Positions 36,097 to 44,450 of a stretch of DNA of 64,000 nt are shown piece by piece (the stretch's first letter is position 1; every line of letters starts with the position of its first letter). The notes beneath the pieces are model-generated. The model saw only the letters and a program-made list of their open reading frames with translations, ran no database searches and was not told the origin of the DNA. Source of the DNA: Moritella viscosa (GTDB lineage Bacteria > Pseudomonadota > Gammaproteobacteria > Enterobacterales > Moritellaceae); contig LN554852.1 in NCBI GenBank assembly GCA_000953735.1, positions 2,739,846 through 2,803,845 of the forward strand, in the 5' to 3' direction. Position numbers and translations under genes: made by a program.

Positions 36097-36516
36097 ATGA
36101 AAGTAAGAGATATAATGGCACACAATATTATTTGTATTAGCCATAAAGCCAGTTTAAAAGATGCACATGAACTCATGCAAACCCGTGGTGTGCGCCATTT
36201 ACCCGTTATCTCTGAAGACGATGGCACACTCGTTGGTATTCTGACTCATAAAAAAATGATCAGCACTGTTATTTCAATGATAAACAAATACGGTACTGAC
36301 ATACTAGCAAGAAAAGAACGTGGTCAATTAATCGAAGATTTAATGGAATCAGACTTTCAGAAGCTAACCGAAGATGAACCGCTTAAAATTGTTGTTGAAT
36401 ACTTTATTGGTAATAAACTCGGTTGTCTTCCAGTCATTGATAATCAGAACAAAGTAATTGGTATTGTAACCTCATCTGACTTTGTAAAATTATGCGCGAA
36501 GTTACTAAATGAATAA
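36097..36516 (+). CDS. CBS-domain pair protein
   Basis: 139 residues, made almost entirely of two CBS motifs: MKVRDIMAHNIICISHKASLKDAHELMQTRGVRHLPVI and LIEDLMESDFQKLTEDEPLKIVVEYFIGNKLGCLPVI, each ending in the usual GIVTSSDF/GILTHKKM turn. Stand-alone CBS pairs often bind adenine nucleotides and regulate partners. No partner is evident here: its neighbours are a TM2 protein and a drug exporter. Cytoplasmic. Confidence 0.85.
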   Translation: MKVRDIMAHNIICISHKASLKDAHELMQTRGVRHLPVISEDDGTLVGILTHKKMISTVISMINKYGTDILARKERGQLIEDLMESDFQKLTEDEPLKIVVEYFIGNKLGCLPVIDNQNKVIGIVTSSDFVKLCAKLLNE

Positions 36517-36549
36517 TTACACTGTTTATTTATCTGCAGTAAGCCATAA

Positions 36550-36572
36550 GGCTGGTAGTTCCTTTACCAGCC
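36550..36572. terminator. Hairpin between the CBS and MFS genes (convergent)
   Basis: GGCTGGTA (36550-36557) pairs with TACCAGCC (36565-36572) around a 7-nt loop. It sits between two convergent genes. U-tracts are weak, so it is a probable bidirectional terminator. Confidence 0.5.
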
Positions 36573-36586
36573 ATTGTTCAATACTG

Positions 36587-37846
36587 TTATGAAACAGTTT
36601 TACGACAATAAGCCGCCGAAATTGTGGCGCCTGTAAGCGCAATCATAGATGAAAGCAACATCATAATAACGACCGGCTGAATGGATCCCAGACTAATAAA
36701 GGCAGATAATGCACTCACGGTCCCACCGATTGTATACTGAGTTGCCCCTAAAACTGCAGAAGCAGACCCTGCATTATGCCCAAAACGCTTCATAAAGCAT
36801 GCACTCGAATTTGAAATAACCGCACCATTTGCCGAAATAGCAATAACAAAGCCGGCGACAACCACATATAAAGCATCAGGCACAATCACAGATGCAGTCA
36901 CTAATATTATGCCACCCAACACTTGCAAGCTTAGAAACCCTTTTAATAGAACCTCGGGTTCAAACCGCGCTAATAAAAATGTATTCGCGCGGTTAACAAC
37001 AACCAGACCACAGATATTTGCAAAGAATAGCATTGAAAACTGTTTTGGCGTTTGACCAAACACTTCCATATACATCATCGACGCATTCGTTAAAAATATC
37101 ATCATCACTGAATAGGCGAACGCCTGTGCGACCATAAAACCTAATGCACGTTTTTCACTGAATACCGACAATAACCCAAACTTTTTCTGTATATCTGAAG
37201 ACTCTGATTTAAGTGTAATGCTCTCCGTTGGTTCAGGCATAAAGCACATAACAAGAATAGCCACCAACACAGCCATGATCGCCAGCATATAAAAGATCCA
37301 ACGCCAATCCCCTAACGACATAATAATGGTACCCACTGTCGGGGCGATGGAAGGTGCAATCATCATAATGAGGGCAATCAACGAAAACAACTTAGCGGCT
37401 TCTTTACCACTAGTTGTATCCCGAATTGTTGCAGGGACACCAACCACGGCCATACCACCACCAATAGCTTGCAGCACACGCCATAACCACAAGACTTCAA
37501 TTTTGTTTGCTGTGGTTAATAATATGCTCGCAATCGCAAACACAACTAAACCTGCGATCATCGCAAAACGACGGCCTTTCTTGTCTGACAAAGGTCCACC
37601 GATTAACTGCCCTATCGCCAATCCAAAGATGTATAAGCTCACTGTCACTGACATCAAGGAAATATCAACGCCTATTGCTTTTGCCATGGTTGGCATTGCA
37701 GGTAAATAACTATCAATGGTAAAAGGAGTTAACGCAAATACCGCAGCCAACGTCACAATCAGTGTCTTATTCATTTTTCCGGTATTATCTATTGAATCAA
37801 TTTTGATCTCACTCGTGGCAAGTACCGAACCATTATTTTCTGTCAT
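36587..37846 (-). CDS. Bcr/CflA-type MFS multidrug exporter
   Basis: 419 residues with about 12 membrane helices. It carries the Bcr/CflA opening TLAAVFALTPFTIDSYLPAMPTMA (about 30-53), MFS motif A (GGPLSDKKGRRFAMI, about 88-102) and the helix 5 region GGGMAVVGVPATIRDTTSGKEAAKLFS (motif C-like, typical of exporters). Substrate is not known; the family exports bicyclomycin, chloramphenicol and others. It is divergent from a MarR regulator, with two palindromic operators in between, so local repression relieved by a ligand is likely. Confidence 0.85.
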   Translation of the reverse strand: MTENNGSVLATSEIKIDSIDNTGKMNKTLIVTLAAVFALTPFTIDSYLPAMPTMAKAIGVDISLMSVTVSLYIFGLAIGQLIGGPLSDKKGRRFAMIAGLVVFAIASILLTTANKIEVLWLWRVLQAIGGGMAVVGVPATIRDTTSGKEAAKLFSLIALIMMIAPSIAPTVGTIIMSLGDWRWIFYMLAIMAVLVAILVMCFMPEPTESITLKSESSDIQKKFGLLSVFSEKRALGFMVAQAFAYSVMMIFLTNASMMYMEVFGQTPKQFSMLFFANICGLVVVNRANTFLLARFEPEVLLKGFLSLQVLGGIILVTASVIVPDALYVVVAGFVIAISANGAVISNSSACFMKRFGHNAGSASAVLGATQYTIGGTVSALSAFISLGSIQPVVIMMLLSSMIALTGATISAAYCRKTVS

Positions 37847-37862
37847 TTTAACGCCTCTAACT

Positions 37863-37910
37863 TATCTTTCCAGAAAGATAGTAACTGGACTTTAGCTTTC
37901 TAGCAAGATA
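37863..37910. promoter_or_regulatory. Two MarR-type operators between the MFS and marR genes
   Basis: O1, TATCTTTCCAGAAAGATA (37863-37880), is a perfect 8-bp inverted repeat with a 2-bp centre. O2, TAGCTTTCTAGCAAGATA (37893-37910), is a near copy with two mismatched pairs. Centres are 30 bp apart, about three turns of the helix. Confidence 0.75.
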
Positions 37911-37945
37911 TATTATCGAGGCTATCAAACAGATAAGGATGAATG

Positions 37946-38434
37946 ATGACGAATAGCATTAATGACATACTTGAAGCAATGGATGAAAACTGGCCTCAAT
38001 GCGCAGACACAGTTTCTCCCGCATTATTACGCTTACTCCGAGTCAGCAATCTATTTCACAATCAAATGGAAACGCTTGTTCAACGTTATAATTTACAACG
38101 CGCAGAATTCAGTGTGTTAGCGACATTAAGACGGAGCCCGATACCTTATTGCCTGTCACCAACGGCACTATCTCAGTCAATGATATTTAGCTCTGGTGGA
38201 CTGACCAAAGTATTGCATCGCTTAAACCAAGCAGAATTGATTGAAAGAGTTGATAACCTAGAAGATAAGCGCAGTAAACTGGTGCAATTGACGAGTACAG
38301 GTAAGCAATTAATTGAAACAGTAATGCCGCAATTACATCAAAAAGAAAGGAATGTATTAAGTGTGTTATCACCAGATGAGCAACAACAACTTAACTCGTT
38401 TATGCGGCGTATTTTAGAGGCCCATGAGCCGTAA
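37946..38434 (+). CDS. MarR-family transcriptional regulator
   Basis: About 162 residues; ATG is at 37946 or 37943 (MMTNS). The winged-helix DNA-binding domain is at about 55-125: QRAEFSVLATLRRSP, LSPTALSQSMIFSSGGLTKVLHRLNQAELIERVDNLEDKRSKLVQLTSTGKQL, where the D-x-R-x3-V wing (NLEDKRSKLVQLT) is typical. N- and C-terminal helices form the dimer interface. It lies divergent from the MFS exporter, and operators in the shared region suggest it represses itself and the exporter. The ligand is unknown. Confidence 0.88.
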   Translation: MTNSINDILEAMDENWPQCADTVSPALLRLLRVSNLFHNQMETLVQRYNLQRAEFSVLATLRRSPIPYCLSPTALSQSMIFSSGGLTKVLHRLNQAELIERVDNLEDKRSKLVQLTSTGKQLIETVMPQLHQKERNVLSVLSPDEQQQLNSFMRRILEAHEP

Positions 38435-38488
38435 GATAATAACAGTGCAAGACTACGATCCCCCTGCACTCTTATACTTTTACGTCAC

Positions 38489-39013
38489 CTAAAATATGCC
38501 GATACTCATCTCTACGCTGGCATTATGGAACACCTGCAAAGACGGTAATTCAGGAATTGCCATGGCTGTCTCTTTATGTTTGATAAACAAAGAAACTGGA
38601 AATTGTTTAGACGATGCAAAATAAATTGACAATAAATGCAGCCCATTCTCATGATGTAGCGGTTGGGTTTCGAGTGACAGCGCTTCCAATTTATCCGCAT
38701 TTTCGAGCCAAGTTAAAAAACCTTTAAAATCATCCTCTAGCACGTCTTTACTGATAAAGCTTATACGTAAAAAATCCAATTCAAGAAATGACCATAAAGG
38801 CTCTAGCTCTGATTCGTCACACATATCTATTTCGATATTAATACCATTAATACAATAGCCATAATGTGTCAGGTGCTTGATTTGGCTTATATCACAGGCA
38901 TGCTTAGTATTAGCAATGTTGATTTTAGCACCAGGGGTTTGTTGTAATAACGTTTCCACCTCCTGCGTAGTTGGCACATATTCGAACATAATTTCTTTGG
39001 GAGGCAATTCCAT
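38489..39013 (-). CDS. Hypothetical protein
   Basis: 174 residues; AAGGTG lies ahead of the ATG at 39013, supporting this start, though an internal ATG (MFEYVPTTQEV) is possible. It is acidic with mixed alpha/beta predicted content: VETLLQQTPGAKINIAN, HYGYCINGINIEIDMCDESE, FLRISFISKDVLEDDFKGF, LEALSLETQPLHHENGLHLL. It contains two cysteines, no signal peptide and no transmembrane helix. I do not recognise a family. It stands alone between marR and an oxidoreductase. Confidence 0.6.
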   Translation of the reverse strand: MELPPKEIMFEYVPTTQEVETLLQQTPGAKINIANTKHACDISQIKHLTHYGYCINGINIEIDMCDESELEPLWSFLELDFLRISFISKDVLEDDFKGFLTWLENADKLEALSLETQPLHHENGLHLLSIYFASSKQFPVSLFIKHKETAMAIPELPSLQVFHNASVEMSIGIF

Positions 39014-39339
39014 TTAGACACCTTATTTATCCATATAAGCGACGTGAGCAACCAAACATAAACACACTGTCTTGTTTATATATGACTATTACATATATAA
39101 AAAGTCATCAGTCTTTCATTTATGATAAATTTGACCCAAACGATATAAAAATGGAAATAAAGAGGTAGTTTTGTGATAAGCTCTAAAATAAAATGAGTCT
39201 CTATTTCGAGAGAAAACTACAAAAACACAACAAACAAAATAAATAAACTACTTAGTATACAATTAGATAAGTATCTTACTTACCAGTTACCCACCACATT
39301 TACGTCTTCGTAACACCCAATAATTCTTATTCGACGCAG
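39014..39339. other. Intergenic region, nothing recognised
   Basis: AT-rich. No ORF, strong hairpin or operator was found. It carries the upstream region of the hypothetical gene at 38489-39013. Confidence 0.5.
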
Positions 39340-40332
39340 TTATTTATCGCCTAATATCTGCTCCATTACCCAACTGGTATGTAAAGCCGTTTTACCGCTA
39401 GATGGGTGGTCAATATGATTAACAAGATGCTCCCTCATATTCTGTACATGATAGAGCTGAATATTTTCAGGATTCTCAATGATGAATTCTTGGCGTTGAG
39501 TAAGGGTTTGTAGAATAACAGCCGCTTCATCAAAAACAGAAAAACGGATTTCACCTTTGCTGCCAGAGATCACAACACGATCTTCCCTTGTACAACCACC
39601 GAAATTCCAGCTTCCAACGCCTGTCACACCACTTTTATACTGCCAGCATGCTGATACCGCATCTAACGATGAATACAGGCCTTGCTGATTTGTACCAAGG
39701 CCTTTAACAATATCAAATTCACCCAGTAAATAAGCAAACAGATCGAGTCCATGACTCGCTAGATCGTCAAAGTAACCACCAACAGCGACGTCTTTATCTG
39801 TTCGCCAATTAAACTCCCCCGATAAATCTAATGCATTGGCGGGTTTATTCAGAAATGCATTAATCGTTCTTACTTGGCCAATAGCGCCGGCTTCAAGTAA
39901 GGCTTTCACTTTATTAAAACGGGGTAATGAACGACGGTAATAAGCCACAAACAAGGGAATATTTTTATCATTAAACGCATTATAAATTTCGAGACTATCC
40001 ACATAGCTTGGTGCTAACGGTTTTTCGATACAACAAGGTTTACCTGCTTGTGCAACTTGCAAGGCATAAAACTTATGACTGTCGGGAGGGGTGGCAATAT
40101 AAACGGCATCAATATTATTGTTATTAATAATATCAGCGGGATTTGATGAGTACGCTTCAACCTTATGTCTTACGGCATAATCTTCAGCAAGGTCAAAATT
40201 ACGTCGCATCACAGCTGAAAGTTTAAAGCCATCGACTTTTTGATATGCAGGACCACTTTTTAATTCAGTTACATTACCACAACCGATAATTCCCCAACGA
40301 ATGGGTAATATTATTTCATTTTTACTCTGCAT
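39340..40332 (-). CDS. Gfo/Idh/MocA family oxidoreductase
   Basis: 330 residues. The N-terminal Rossmann fold has WGIIGCGNVTELKSGPAY (about 13-30), VYIATPPDSHKFYALQVAQAG and the EKP motif CIEKPLAPSYVDSLEIY (about 95-111), where Lys is part of the active site. The C-terminal alpha/beta domain contains FDDLASHGLDLFAYLLG with the conserved D-x3-H. It is an NAD(P)-dependent dehydrogenase of a sugar, inositol or similar polyol; the substrate is not determined. It stands alone with no sugar transporter beside it. Confidence 0.85.
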   Translation of the reverse strand: MQSKNEIILPIRWGIIGCGNVTELKSGPAYQKVDGFKLSAVMRRNFDLAEDYAVRHKVEAYSSNPADIINNNNIDAVYIATPPDSHKFYALQVAQAGKPCCIEKPLAPSYVDSLEIYNAFNDKNIPLFVAYYRRSLPRFNKVKALLEAGAIGQVRTINAFLNKPANALDLSGEFNWRTDKDVAVGGYFDDLASHGLDLFAYLLGEFDIVKGLGTNQQGLYSSLDAVSACWQYKSGVTGVGSWNFGGCTREDRVVISGSKGEIRFSVFDEAAVILQTLTQRQEFIIENPENIQLYHVQNMREHLVNHIDHPSSGKTALHTSWVMEQILGDK

Positions 40333-40491
40333 ATTCTATCCATGAAGGGTTAAATCGAGTGTAATACCTCAAAGATAAGAATATAGGCTATTAATATTAA
40401 GAAGAAAAGAGAATTAACAAGGAAAGGTAGAAAGTATCAAAATTGGCAGTACACATTTCAACATGCGTACAACCATTCTGTTCTATAACAG

Positions 40492-41211
40492 CTAAGCCAT
40501 TAATGTATGCAAACGTTTAAGCGCCACATCAACACCGACGTCAATCTGTTTCGTTCCTGCGAGATAACGTTCACGGAAAACATCAAACCAGCAAGCAAGA
40601 ATGTCAGCATTTAGTGCTTCACCGTGATGACCGAGAACAAGTGACGCAACTTCTGCTGTTGCTAGCTGATTGTCTTTTGCTGCTTTACGGATTTGATATT
40701 GTGAAACAACCTCAGGATCAAATGAAATAACCGGAATACTTTCTAACCAGGGGCTTTTTTTGAACATTTTCTTCGCTTCACGCCAGCTACCATCAAGTAG
40801 GATATATAACGGACGTTTACCCGATTCAATGATTAATGGCCCTGTTTGTACCCGCTCACGCTCAACCACATACTCCTCAGGGAAAATAATGAACGGCTGC
40901 CAGCAATCTGTATTGATGATATCGATCATCTCTTGATTAGGCTCAGTGCGTGACCATTGATAAGCAAACGTATCTTCAATCACATCGGCAATCAAACGGC
41001 CCGTATTACTTGGCTTAATCATTTCATAATCAAACATCACCAGCATAAAACCAGCAGTCGACTTAACGAGTGGTTGATGATCACAAATACAGAACTGCTT
41101 GCCTAACATGCAATAATCGCAACGACGTAATCGACCGCCACGAGCTTTAAAAGGTTTGGTGCTGTCAGCTAAACGCTGTGTCGCTAATCGATGAACATTA
41201 TGAATGCGCAT
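40492..41211 (-). CDS. tapT: tRNA-uridine aminocarboxypropyltransferase (DTW domain)
   Basis: 239 residues, closely resembling E. coli YfiP/TapT in order and spacing. The N-terminus has four zinc-type cysteines (RRCDYCMLGKQFCICD). Then come MLVMFDYEMIKPSNTGRLIADVIEDTFAYQWSRTEP and the DTW motif as LLDGSWREAKKMFKKSPWL (about 140-158). TapT adds the 3-amino-3-carboxypropyl group (acp3U) to uridine-47 of tRNA using S-adenosylmethionine. Here the motif reads D-G-S-W rather than D-T-W, a known variant. No clear operon partner. Confidence 0.83.
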   Translation of the reverse strand: MRIHNVHRLATQRLADSTKPFKARGGRLRRCDYCMLGKQFCICDHQPLVKSTAGFMLVMFDYEMIKPSNTGRLIADVIEDTFAYQWSRTEPNQEMIDIINTDCWQPFIIFPEEYVVERERVQTGPLIIESGKRPLYILLDGSWREAKKMFKKSPWLESIPVISFDPEVVSQYQIRKAAKDNQLATAEVASLVLGHHGEALNADILACWFDVFRERYLAGTKQIDVGVDVALKRLHTLMA

Positions 41212-41251
41212 AAAGTGATACCACTTAGAAATAAATTGCCAAATTGCAGAT

Positions 41252-41316
41252 AAAAAAATGACCCAGTAACAAGTTCTATCTCCACCGTCGTGGGATAATA
41301 CCTGTTACTGAGCCAT
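41252..41316 (-). terminator. Terminator downstream of the Gln-rich protein gene
   Basis: A long imperfect stem (41259-41274 with 41301-41316, allowing G-U pairs) around a 26-nt loop. On the minus strand it is followed by a run of seven T. Confidence 0.75.
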
Positions 41317-41346
41317 TTACATATTTAGGTACGCGTCTAGCGTCAC

Positions 41347-41940
41347 TTAATTATGGTGCTTACGATCTTCCAATTCAGATTTAGTCGCACGAACCTGACG
41401 CATAAAGAAGTTAGCCATAGATGCAGCAGCAGGTTTCTTTTCTGGTGCTGGCGCTTTTGACGTAATTACGCGTGGTTTCGGTGGCACTACTGGTGCAGCT
41501 GCAACAACAGGTTTTGCAACTTCCGGCTTAATAGCAGCAGGGGTTGCAGTTGCATGTACAGGACGAACCTGATTTGTCGCAAATTGTGACGATGCAACGT
41601 GTTGTCTCTGTTGTTGTGCTTGTTGCACTTGTTGCCCACCCACTTGTGGACGTGTTCTAATCACTTCTATCGAGTAAAGTTTACTTGAGATAGAGTTTGT
41701 AGACTGTGAGACTTGCTCACGACGTAAACGTTCACCTGTTGATTTGAATTCTTGGTATTGTACTGCTAACCAATTCTTCAAATGCATTAACATACCTGCT
41801 TCAACTAACTCTAGGCAAGTTCGGTTGTTATACTCAACCAGTTTCGTTTCTGAAAAATACGTCTTGGCTTCTGCTTCTGAGCCGATGCGTTCGACTAGTT
41901 CGAACCATGTTGATAAACCTAAAACTGTGTAATGACTCAT
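41347..41940 (-). CDS. Hypothetical protein with Gln- and Ala/Pro-rich linker
   Basis: 197 residues. Residues 1-75 look globular and helical (MSHYTVLGLSTWFELVERIG, KTYFSETKLVEYNNRTCLELVEAG). A Gln-rich stretch (about 100-115, GGQQVQQAQQQRQHV) and an Ala/Pro/Lys/Val low-complexity linker (about 130-170) follow. It ends with a short helical motif (SMANFFMRQVRATKSEL). The layout of a folded head and a disordered tail ending in a conserved peptide suggests a tethering or scaffold protein, but this is inference. I do not recognise it. Its own terminator lies downstream at 41252-41316. Confidence 0.6.
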   Translation of the reverse strand: MSHYTVLGLSTWFELVERIGSEAEAKTYFSETKLVEYNNRTCLELVEAGMLMHLKNWLAVQYQEFKSTGERLRREQVSQSTNSISSKLYSIEVIRTRPQVGGQQVQQAQQQRQHVASSQFATNQVRPVHATATPAAIKPEVAKPVVAAAPVVPPKPRVITSKAPAPEKKPAAASMANFFMRQVRATKSELEDRKHHN

Positions 41941-42434
41941 TGTCTACCTTGCAGATAACCAGCTACATTTTAGTAGCTTTCTAGAAAAATTAGGAGCGGG
42001 ATTCTATACCTTTGCCGCTGAGATTAAAAGCATATTTACGAAAAAAACTTAAAAATAATGTGATAACTCATAAATATGCAGTTTCAGCTCTATTTAGACT
42101 AGACTAAATTAATTTTTTAGTATTCGAAAAAACTAAAAAATAATAACATAATTTTTTAACCTAGTAGATGCCGATTAAGATTCTAGAATCGATTATATCA
42201 GACTCTTCTGATTTTCCTTGAGGTTTCGAATTGCCCCTGTGCTTATGACAGACTAAATTTTATTTATTAAAGGAAATGCTTAGAAACCAATACCGTCGAA
42301 AATTGGAACTTTAGATTACTCGATCATCCTTAACCAATTAGAGAAGCAAGGTAGACAGTATTATAACTCACCATCTACCTGTGCTTAACTCAAACATGGA
42401 CTAAGATTTTGCTGTACAACCGTGCCACGTAATT
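41941..42434. other. Intergenic region, no gene seen
   Basis: 494 bp. It holds only a small hairpin, ATCAGA-CTC-TTCTGAT, near 42199-42215. It separates the Gln-rich gene from the coiled-coil gene; both are read leftward. Confidence 0.5.
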
Positions 42435-43886
42435 TTACTTAGTAGCACTTTTCAAAATCGAATCAAAATTACGGATCCATGGGTAGTTCGTTTTCAGGCG
42501 AAGTGGTAAAATACTCATTGCAGCCTGCGCCTCAGTAAAGCTGGCAAAGTCACCGTAGTACAAGTTATACCAATCACGCTGAATATGTAGGCTCTTATTA
42601 AAAGAAAGTAATTTCCCAGTCAATCCTATTTCATTTTGATTCACATAAGAAACTAAGTAGCTTTCGTCATAAGCACCCATCAACTGAATTGTATAGTGAG
42701 CAGGATTACGCTGGGCTATCCAGCCAACATTATTAAGTGGTACTAACGGTTGTGTTACTGCTCCATTTTTATTTCCTGGGCCTTCAACTTGAAACTTCAA
42801 GTCATCCATATCCGTTTGAACTGATGTAAGAGTCGCTGTGAGATGACCTAGCTGAACAGTGCTCTTTTCTATCTGGGACTGTAATGCTAAGCGCTCTGCA
42901 CTACGTCGTTCATCAATGGTTTCAGTCTTGGCTTCGAGTTCAGCAAATTTTGTCTTCACATCTGCAACATCACCTATTAATTCGCTACGAATTTCTGATT
43001 GCAGTGCCGTTTCAGTTTTAATTTCGGTCACTGAGTTATTAAGCGTCGATAACGATGATGTCAATTCGGACAATTCAATTTTTACAAACTCAGGGACAGC
43101 GGTAGGATTCAATTCAAGCAACGTTATCGCGGAGGCCAGAGTAATAGTCACCCCAATACCTACACCCGCAACAACTTTAAAGCCTTTTCGCGTATAGCGC
43201 TTCAAGCGACTCGCGTTCAACTCGATGCTATAGACTTTATCAGCCAGATCGTTAACCTGGCTTTTTAGTGATTCATGTTCTTCGGATAATATGACAAGTG
43301 ATGTTTTCTGATCTTGATGCTGTGCTTTCAATCCTTCTATGTGGGCTTTGTTAGCTTGAATTTTTTGATAAGATTCTCGAGTGAGTGTTTGTAGTTCCTC
43401 GTCAGCATCATCAGCATGTTTTTCAAGCCGTTTTTGCATTGCCTCAAAAGCAGCTTGAACAGTGAGTAAACGCTTGAGCTGCTCGCTCTGTTCAATAATG
43501 GATTCATTCGCATCCTCAAATCCACCAGTTAGTGTATTCAGTTTAGTCTGTATACGCTGTTCTAGGGCATCTGATAACTTGACTTGTTCCAAAGTAGATT
43601 GACTTAAATTAGAACCGACGCTTTCAATCTTCTTATCAAGTTTAGCGTTGCGACTTCGTAATGAACGAATAGTTGAGCCCAAGTCGTCCTGAGCTTCAGA
43701 GAAATCTTTAGTTAGCGTTTCAAAATGGATTTCAAAATCACCCATTTTGCTATTAATATCCCTTGCAGAGAGTAATTTAGCATCCTGTTCTGGAAGCTCA
43801 ATAATACGTGAATTATCTTGACTCGGAATTATAGGTTCTTCTATCGTTACGGATTCAGGATAATAGGCTTTTTTTTCAGCAGACAT
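42435..43886 (-). CDS. Coiled-coil membrane protein with SPOR-like C-terminus
   Basis: 483 residues. Residues 30-215 are long coiled coil (charged heptads, e.g. LDKKIESVGSNLSQSTLEQVKL). A single membrane segment lies at about 235-262 (FKVVAGVGIGVTITLASAITLLEL), then a second, likely periplasmic coiled coil (about 265-370). The last ~90 residues (HYTIQLMGAYDESYLVSYVNQN to DFASFTEAQAAMSILP) have the pattern of a SPOR peptidoglycan-binding domain as in DamX, which binds denuded septal glycan. This suggests a cell-division or envelope protein, by inference. The ribosome site GGAGG is strong, and a 10-bp hairpin (43942-43967) precedes it in the leader. Confidence 0.7.
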   Translation of the reverse strand: MSAEKKAYYPESVTIEEPIIPSQDNSRIIELPEQDAKLLSARDINSKMGDFEIHFETLTKDFSEAQDDLGSTIRSLRSRNAKLDKKIESVGSNLSQSTLEQVKLSDALEQRIQTKLNTLTGGFEDANESIIEQSEQLKRLLTVQAAFEAMQKRLEKHADDADEELQTLTRESYQKIQANKAHIEGLKAQHQDQKTSLVILSEEHESLKSQVNDLADKVYSIELNASRLKRYTRKGFKVVAGVGIGVTITLASAITLLELNPTAVPEFVKIELSELTSSLSTLNNSVTEIKTETALQSEIRSELIGDVADVKTKFAELEAKTETIDERRSAERLALQSQIEKSTVQLGHLTATLTSVQTDMDDLKFQVEGPGNKNGAVTQPLVPLNNVGWIAQRNPAHYTIQLMGAYDESYLVSYVNQNEIGLTGKLLSFNKSLHIQRDWYNLYYGDFASFTEAQAAMSILPLRLKTNYPWIRNFDSILKSATK

Positions 43887-44450
43887 GGTAAACCTCCAAC
43901 TGTGGAAAGTAAGTCATTTTATGAATATTTAATGTTCGACATGAAGGTAGGATCTCACCTACCTTCAATAAAGAAACTCGTAATCACACCCGAAGTACTT
44001 CAAAGTTTTGGCTACCAATACACCTTAGATTTACCCATTAACTGCTCAGGAATTTAAAATCTGAACCTTTTCTTCGTCGGCTTGTTACTCGTACCTCCGA
44101 TTAACACTTGGCCACATCAATGCTAGGCCAATAAATTAGAATATTCATCCAACGTTCACTCCTATATATTACATCTCACAATCAAACATTTAGAATTGAT
44201 GATTATTCTGAATAAGATTGCGGTCATTACCATCAAACATAGATTTACGACGCTTAATAACTTGCTCTCACGCTTCGCTTAGCTTAATCTCTGAATATCA
44301 CCCTAGAGACATTCTTTACGGTGTTAAAAACAACTAGAAATGAAAATTAAACGTGATGTAAATTGTAATGCAAGTTTATGAACCAACTAAGCAGAACAAG
44401 AACAAAATAAACATCTAATTAGATAAAAATGAATAAGAACAAGGCGTAGT
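43887..44450. other. Intergenic region with a leader hairpin
   Basis: 564 bp between divergent genes. A perfect 10-bp inverted repeat, TGAAGGTAGG (43942-43951) with CCTACCTTCA (43958-43967), lies 55-80 bp upstream of the coiled-coil gene. No other gene was recognised. Confidence 0.6.

Noticed and set aside
43818-44057. 79-codon plus-strand ORF upstream of sbcB
   Set aside because: Overlaps the start of the coiled-coil gene in antisense and contains a hairpin; no recognisable domain.
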